A stretch of DNA of 10,187 nt from JBGSIZ01 sp041742255 (GTDB taxonomy: Bacteria; Pseudomonadota; Alphaproteobacteria; Rhodobacterales; Rhodobacteraceae), in NCBI GenBank assembly GCA_041742255.1, contig JBGSIZ010000181.1:1-10187 (forward strand), written 5' to 3'. The notes under the pieces are model-generated. The model had not been told where the DNA came from, searched no databases, and saw nothing but the letters and a program-made list of their open reading frames with translations. Position numbers and translations under genes: made by a program. How positions within the stretch are numbered: the first letter of the stretch is position 1; every line of letters begins with the position of its first letter. Below, one piece after another: positions 6,145 to 10,187 of the stretch.

Positions 6145-9100
6145 TCAGTGAAAATCCCGGCTTTTTGGGATAATGCGCGCGTTGCGGGGGTGCGTCCGGG
6201 TGGGGGTGGCGGTGGCCGCGGCCAGTGGCCGGTTCACCTCGTCGGCATGGGCCATGGCGGTGTTCAACCCGTCCGGCGCCAGCCGGAACAGCGCATCGGT
6301 CCGGTCCTCCAGCGTTTGGGCGACCACATGGATGATGTCCACGTCGCGCTGCACATAGCCGTGGATCACCAGCAGGCGCGATTGCATGACCACCTTGCGG
6401 AACGTCTCCATCACGGATGGCCAGACGACAAGGTTGGCGACGCCTTGTTCATCCTCCAGCGTGATGAAACACACGCCCTTGGCGCTGCCGGGGCGCTGCC
6501 GGATCAGAACCAGCCCCGCGAGGCTGATTTTCTGCCAGTTGCGCGCGGTGGCAAGGGCGGCGGTCGAGGCGAACCCCTGCGTGGTCAGGCTGCGCCGCAG
6601 GAACGCCATGGGATGCTTTTTCAACGACAGGCGGAGCGTTTGATAATCGGCCACGACCTGTTCACAAACCGGCATGGCGGGCAGGGCCACGGGGCGTTCG
6701 GCCCCTTCGTCATCGGTTTGGCGGAACAGCGGCAGATCGGGCGCGTCGCGCAGCGGCTTGGCCTCCCACAGGGCTTGTCGCCGATCCAGAAACATGGACC
6801 GCATCGCATCTCCTTCGGCCAGACGGCGGATATGGGCGGCGGACAATCCCGCCCTGTCCTGTAACGCCTTGAGATCGCGAAAGGGCGCATCGCGGGCCGC
6901 CATCAGCCGCAGCGCCGCATCTTCGCGCAGGCCGCCGATTTGCCGCAGGCCAAGCCGGAGCGCAAAGCCGCCCGTCGCCACCGGTTCCAGCGTGGCGTTC
7001 CAGTCCGAATAGTTCACATCGGGCGCGCGCACCTCGACCCCGTGATCGCGGGCGTCGCGCACCAGTTGGGCCGGGGCATAGAACCCCATCGGTTGTGAAT
7101 TGAGCAACGCACAGGTGAACACTGCCGGAAAATGGCATTTCAGCCAACTGGACACATAGACCAGATGGGCAAAGCTGGCCGCGTGGCTTTCGGGAAAGCC
7201 ATATTCCCCGAACCCCTTGATCTGGTTGAAACATCGGTGCGCGAAATCCGGGTCATACCCCCGCGCGACCATCCGCCCCACCATCTTGTCCTGCAGTTGT
7301 TCGATGGTGCCGCGCGACCGGAACGTCGCCATCGCCTTGCGCAGTTCGTTCGCTTCGGCGGGCGAAAACAAGGCGGCGTCGATGGCGATTTTCATCGCCT
7401 GTTCCTGAAAGATCGGCACGCCAAGGGTCCGCCCAAGGATATTCTTCAACTCGGACGGGTCATGGGGCGCCCCGGGCGAGGGGTATTCCACCACTTCTTC
7501 GCCCGACCGCCGCCGCAGATAGGGGTGGACCATATCTCCCTGAATGGGGCCGGGCCGCACGATCGCTACCTCGATCACAAGGTCATAGAATTCCCGGGGT
7601 CGCAGGCGGGGCAGCATGTTCATCTGGGCCCGGCTTTCGACCTGAAACACCCCTACGCTGTCGCCTCGGCACAGCATTTCATAAACCCTCGGGTCCTCTT
7701 TGGGCGTGGTGGCCAGCGTGTAGTCCTGTCCGTAATGCGCCGAGATCAGGTCAAAGCATTTGCGGATGCAGGTGAGCATCCCAAGCGCGAGGATATCGAC
7801 CTTGAGGATTCCCAGCGCGTCGATGTCGTCCTTGTCCCATTCGATGAAACTGCGGTCGGCCATGGCCCCGTTGCCGATGGGCACGGTTTCGGTCAGGGGC
7901 CGTTCGGTCAGGATGAACCCGCCCACATGCTGCCCCAGATGGCGGGGCATCCCGATCAGTTGCTGCGCCAGCACAAGGGTCCGGCGCAGAACGGGGTCGG
8001 TCAGGTCCAGACCGGCCTCGCGGGCGTGGTCCCCCGTCACCTCGCGGCCCCACGACCCCCAGATCGTCTTGGCCAGCGCGCCGGTGACATCCTCGGACAG
8101 GCCCATCACCTTGCCCACCTCGCGGATTGCGCTGCGTGGGCGGTAATGGATCACGGTGGCGCACAGCCCGGCCCGGTCCCGCCCGTATTTGGCATAGATG
8201 TGCTGGATCACTTCCTCGCGCCGTTCGTGTTCGAAATCGACGTCGATGTCGGGCGGTTCGCGCCGTTCCTCGGAAATGAACCGTTCAAACAAAAGTTGAT
8301 GTTGCGTCGGATCAACCGCAGTGATCCCAAGGACATAGCACACCGCCGAGTTGGCGGCGGACCCGCGCCCCTGACACAGGATCGGCGGGGTCGCCTGTTC
8401 CCGGGCGAACCGGATGATGTCGTGGATAGTCAGGAAATACCGGGCGATGTCGAGCGTTTCGATCATCGCCAGCTCCTTGCGCAGGGTCGCCTGCGTGGGC
8501 AGCGGCACACCGTCCGGATACCGCCACGCCGCCCCGGCCCATGTCAGTTTTTCCAGCCACGCCTGCGGCGACATATCGGTCGGGATCACCTCGCGCGGGT
8601 ATTCGTAGCGCAGTTCGTTCAGGTTAAAGGTGCAGGCGTCCGCCACCGCCCGCGCCGCCCGGATCGCATGGGGCCATTCCGCGAAAAGCCGGATCATTTC
8701 GGTGGGCGATTTCAGGTGCCGTTCCGCGTTGGGTTCCAGCAGGCGGCCCGCTGTCGCCAGTGTCCGGTGTTCCCGGATGCAGGTCATCACGTCCTGCAAC
8801 GGCCGCCGTGCGGGCGCGTGATACAGCACGTCATTGGTGGCCAGAATGGACACCCCCGCCCGCCCCGCCATCCGGTCGAGCCGGTTGATCCGCGCCTTGT
8901 CGTCGCCGGTATACAGATACGCCGCCGCGATATGCCGCAGTGTGGGCAGCCGTTTGACCAGCCGGGGCAGGGCCCGTTCAAACCCGGTCAGGTCCGGCGG
9001 CGGCACCGCGATCAGGTGGATCCCCGCCGTGTCCGCTGCCAGATCGGCGAGGGTGAGGTCGCAAACCCCCTTGGCTTGCCAGTTGCCGTCCGGGTCGCGC

Positions 9101-9462
9101 ATCTTGCCCTTGGACAACAGCCGCGACAGCCGTCCGTAGGCGTCGCGGGTGGTGGGGTAGGCGAGGAATATTTCGCCGGTGGTCAGGTGCAGGCGGCAAC
9201 CGATGAGGGGGCGCAGGTTGGCCTTGGTCGCCTCGACATGCAGCCGCACCACCCCGGCGAGCGTGTTGAGGTCGGCGCAGCCGATGGCGTCATACCCCAG
9301 GCTCCACGCTTCCTGGACAAGGTCCACGGCCTCGGACGCGCCGCGCAGGAATGAAAAGCAGGTGGCAAGCCCAAGTTCGACAAAGGGCGCGCGGGGATTG
9401 GCGGTAAAGGTGCCGTCATCGGGCAAGGTCCGCCGGGGGATGGTGTGGTCATTTTCGGGCAT
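6145..9462 (-). CDS. dnaE2: Error-prone DNA polymerase DnaE2 (ImuC)
   Basis: This 1105-residue C-family polymerase carries out SOS-induced translesion synthesis with ImuA and ImuB. The N-terminal PHP domain has the DnaE2-type FSFLRGAS (36-43). It lacks the metal-binding histidines of replicative DnaE: the HxH position reads LGLAT (30-34) and the next site ADLNTLAG (63-70). The polymerase core shows GRGSAANS (365-372), the catalytic aspartates D405 and D407 in PPDIDVDF (403-410) and D556 in KVDILALGML (554-563), then FQVESRAQM (606-614) and GFGEYGFPESHAASFA (750-765). A helix-hairpin-helix-like region lies near 865-885 and an OB fold near 978-1050. The tail IIPKSRDFH is characteristic of DnaE2. 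The ATG at 9462 gives about 25 residues before the usual family start; no clear Shine-Dalgarno or better start was found. It follows imuB by 72 bp. Confidence 0.97.
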   Translation of the reverse strand: MPENDHTIPRRTLPDDGTFTANPRAPFVELGLATCFSFLRGASEAVDLVQEAWSLGYDAIGCADLNTLAGVVRLHVEATKANLRPLIGCRLHLTTGEIFLAYPTTRDAYGRLSRLLSKGKMRDPDGNWQAKGVCDLTLADLAADTAGIHLIAVPPPDLTGFERALPRLVKRLPTLRHIAAAYLYTGDDKARINRLDRMAGRAGVSILATNDVLYHAPARRPLQDVMTCIREHRTLATAGRLLEPNAERHLKSPTEMIRLFAEWPHAIRAARAVADACTFNLNELRYEYPREVIPTDMSPQAWLEKLTWAGAAWRYPDGVPLPTQATLRKELAMIETLDIARYFLTIHDIIRFAREQATPPILCQGRGSAANSAVCYVLGITAVDPTQHQLLFERFISEERREPPDIDVDFEHERREEVIQHIYAKYGRDRAGLCATVIHYRPRSAIREVGKVMGLSEDVTGALAKTIWGSWGREVTGDHAREAGLDLTDPVLRRTLVLAQQLIGMPRHLGQHVGGFILTERPLTETVPIGNGAMADRSFIEWDKDDIDALGILKVDILALGMLTCIRKCFDLISAHYGQDYTLATTPKEDPRVYEMLCRGDSVGVFQVESRAQMNMLPRLRPREFYDLVIEVAIVRPGPIQGDMVHPYLRRRSGEEVVEYPSPGAPHDPSELKNILGRTLGVPIFQEQAMKIAIDAALFSPAEANELRKAMATFRSRGTIEQLQDKMVGRMVARGYDPDFAHRCFNQIKGFGEYGFPESHAASFAHLVYVSSWLKCHFPAVFTCALLNSQPMGFYAPAQLVRDARDHGVEVRAPDVNYSDWNATLEPVATGGFALRLGLRQIGGLREDAALRLMAARDAPFRDLKALQDRAGLSAAHIRRLAEGDAMRSMFLDRRQALWEAKPLRDAPDLPLFRQTDDEGAERPVALPAMPVCEQVVADYQTLRLSLKKHPMAFLRRSLTTQGFASTAALATARNWQKISLAGLVLIRQRPGSAKGVCFITLEDEQGVANLVVWPSVMETFRKVVMQSRLLVIHGYVQRDVDIIHVVAQTLEDRTDALFRLAPDGLNTAMAHADEVNRPLAAATATPTRTHPRNARIIPKSRDFH

Positions 9463-9534
9463 GACGGGGCCGTTTTGCGCGCCGCAGGGGTGCTATTATC
9501 ATACTGTTCTTGATATATATTTTAGGATTTACGG
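9463..9534. other. AT-rich intergenic spacer between imuB and dnaE2
   Basis: The gap holds an AT-rich block (9491-9535, 12 of 45 bases G or C) within otherwise GC-rich DNA. On the minus strand it contains overlapping TATGAT and GATAAT -10-like hexamers but no recognisable -35, so a separate dnaE2 promoter is possible but unproven. One GTTC (9506-9509, plus strand) is a half-site of the alphaproteobacterial LexA box GTTC-N7-GTTC; the second half is absent. Confidence 0.5.
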
Positions 9535-10187
9535 TCATGCGAAAACACCATGCACGAACCAGCGGGGCGTGGGTCCCCGGTTGTCCCCCAGAAGGCCATC
9601 GCGGTAGATCCAGAGCCGTTTTCCGGTGTGGTCTTCGACCCGGTAATAGTCCCGCAACCGGGTGCCGGGCAGGTCCTGCCACCATTCGGGCGCGATCCGT
9701 TCGGGGCCTGCAAACCGCGTGACCTTGTGGACAATCCGCCGCCAGACGAATTGCGCGGGCGGTCCTTCGGGGACGGCATAAAGCACGCGGACCTCTTCGG
9801 GGTGGTCGAAAAGCCGGAGAGGGCGGGTGGCAAAACCGGTTTCGGATTGCGTCGGTTTTGCGTCGGTATCCCGTCGGTCTGGTTTTTGCGCCGCAAGCGC
9901 TGGAACCCACGTTTCCGCCCGTTCGGGAATGTGGCTGGCGCGTTGTTCGGGGTGCCGGATCGCCCCCGCCCCAAGCCGCGCGGTCAACCGGTCGATCAAC
10001 CGGGCGAGGTCGCTGCCATCGGCCGCCGCCCCATCGAGCCGGGTCTGCACGATGTCCGTCTTTTCCGCCACGCTGGCCCCCAGCGTGATCAGGTCAAAGC
10101 CGAAGCCGGGGTCGATCTGGTCCAGTTTGCCCGCAAAGAGCCGCACGAGATGCCCCGCCTCGCGGCTGGCCCGAGAGGTGGCGACGG
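9535..10187 (-). CDS. imuB: ImuB, inactive-type Y-family polymerase homologue (C-terminal part only)
   Basis: The frame is open to the window edge and shows the last 216 residues, so this is a 5'-truncated gene. It is the C-terminal region of ImuB, the Y-family-like adaptor that links ImuA, the beta clamp and DnaE2 in SOS mutagenesis. Visible landmarks are the little-finger/linker segment RLFAGKLDQIDPGFGF, SHIPERA, the RPLRLFDHPEEV strand and the strongly conserved end RDYYRVEDHTGKRLWIYRDG followed by RWFVHGVFA. The palm domain, where ImuB lacks the catalytic acidic residues, lies outside the window, so its activity cannot be judged here. The GTG at 10146 is internal: the reading frame upstream of it (VATSRASREAGHL) is typical ImuB sequence. 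Its position just upstream of dnaE2 supports the assignment. Confidence 0.93.
   Translation of the reverse strand, partial: VATSRASREAGHLVRLFAGKLDQIDPGFGFDLITLGASVAEKTDIVQTRLDGAAADGSDLARLIDRLTARLGAGAIRHPEQRASHIPERAETWVPALAAQKPDRRDTDAKPTQSETGFATRPLRLFDHPEEVRVLYAVPEGPPAQFVWRRIVHKVTRFAGPERIAPEWWQDLPGTRLRDYYRVEDHTGKRLWIYRDGLLGDNRGPTPRWFVHGVFA

Noticed and set aside
7132..9354. A 740-codon open frame on the plus strand, antisense to dnaE2
   Set aside because: It lies entirely within dnaE2. Its product is rich in Pro, Gly, His, Arg and Gln with no recognisable domain, as expected for the antisense of a GC-rich gene.
9495..9520. A complete LexA operator upstream of dnaE2
   Set aside because: Only one GTTC half is present. 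The tetramers at the N7 spacing on either side read ATTA and ATAT, and the E. coli-type CTGT-N8-ACAG is not completed either.
9535..10146. A complete 203-aa gene starting at the GTG at 10146
   Set aside because: The frame stays open to the window edge, and the upstream codons also read as ImuB, so this is an internal codon of a truncated gene.
1..10187. tRNA or rRNA genes, CRISPR arrays, insertion sequences, phage genes and attachment sites
   Set aside because: No structural RNA signatures, regularly spaced direct repeats, transposase or integrase frames, or flanking duplications were seen. The window is almost fully occupied by chromosomal-type coding sequence.

Overview
The window comes from a GC-rich alphaproteobacterial chromosome, most likely Rhodobacterales (roseobacter-like). 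This rests on the imuB-dnaE2 mutagenesis pair, a Kdo-transferase-type glycosyltransferase and general protein character; the exact genus cannot be read from the sequence. Every supported gene lies on the minus strand, so transcription runs from high to low coordinates and coding density is very high.

Layout in transcription order. (1) 10187-6145: the C-terminal part of ImuB (truncated by the window edge), a 72-bp AT-rich gap, then a complete dnaE2/imuC. This is the 3' part of an SOS mutagenesis operon; imuA would be expected just outside. (2) A 104-bp intergenic region (6041-6144) that probably holds the promoter of the next unit. (3) 6040-2126: a tightly packed four-gene cassette encoding a circularly permuted ATP-grasp protein, an alpha-E domain protein, a transglutaminase-like protein and Anbu, the HslV/proteasome-like ancestral beta subunit. 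Gaps are 4 bp, a 1-bp overlap and 15 bp. (4) 2121-823: a divergent GT30/WaaA-like Kdo transferase, probably starting at a GTG 4 bp after the Anbu stop. It is followed by a small GT-A fold glycosyltransferase (756-61) and the first codons of another possible gene (56-1).

The most interesting part is the ATP-grasp/alpha-E/transglutaminase/Anbu cassette. It is a conserved bacterial gene neighbourhood, predicted from comparative genomics to make and process a peptide or peptide-like conjugate, but its substrate and physiological role are, as far as I know, unresolved. Here it seems to be transcriptionally continuous with a WaaA-like enzyme that has lost three histidines normally conserved in that family. 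That raises the possibility of an envelope-linked role or an altered acceptor or donor. No RNA genes, CRISPR arrays, insertion sequences or phage genes were seen, and no intergenic stretch exceeds about 105 bp.
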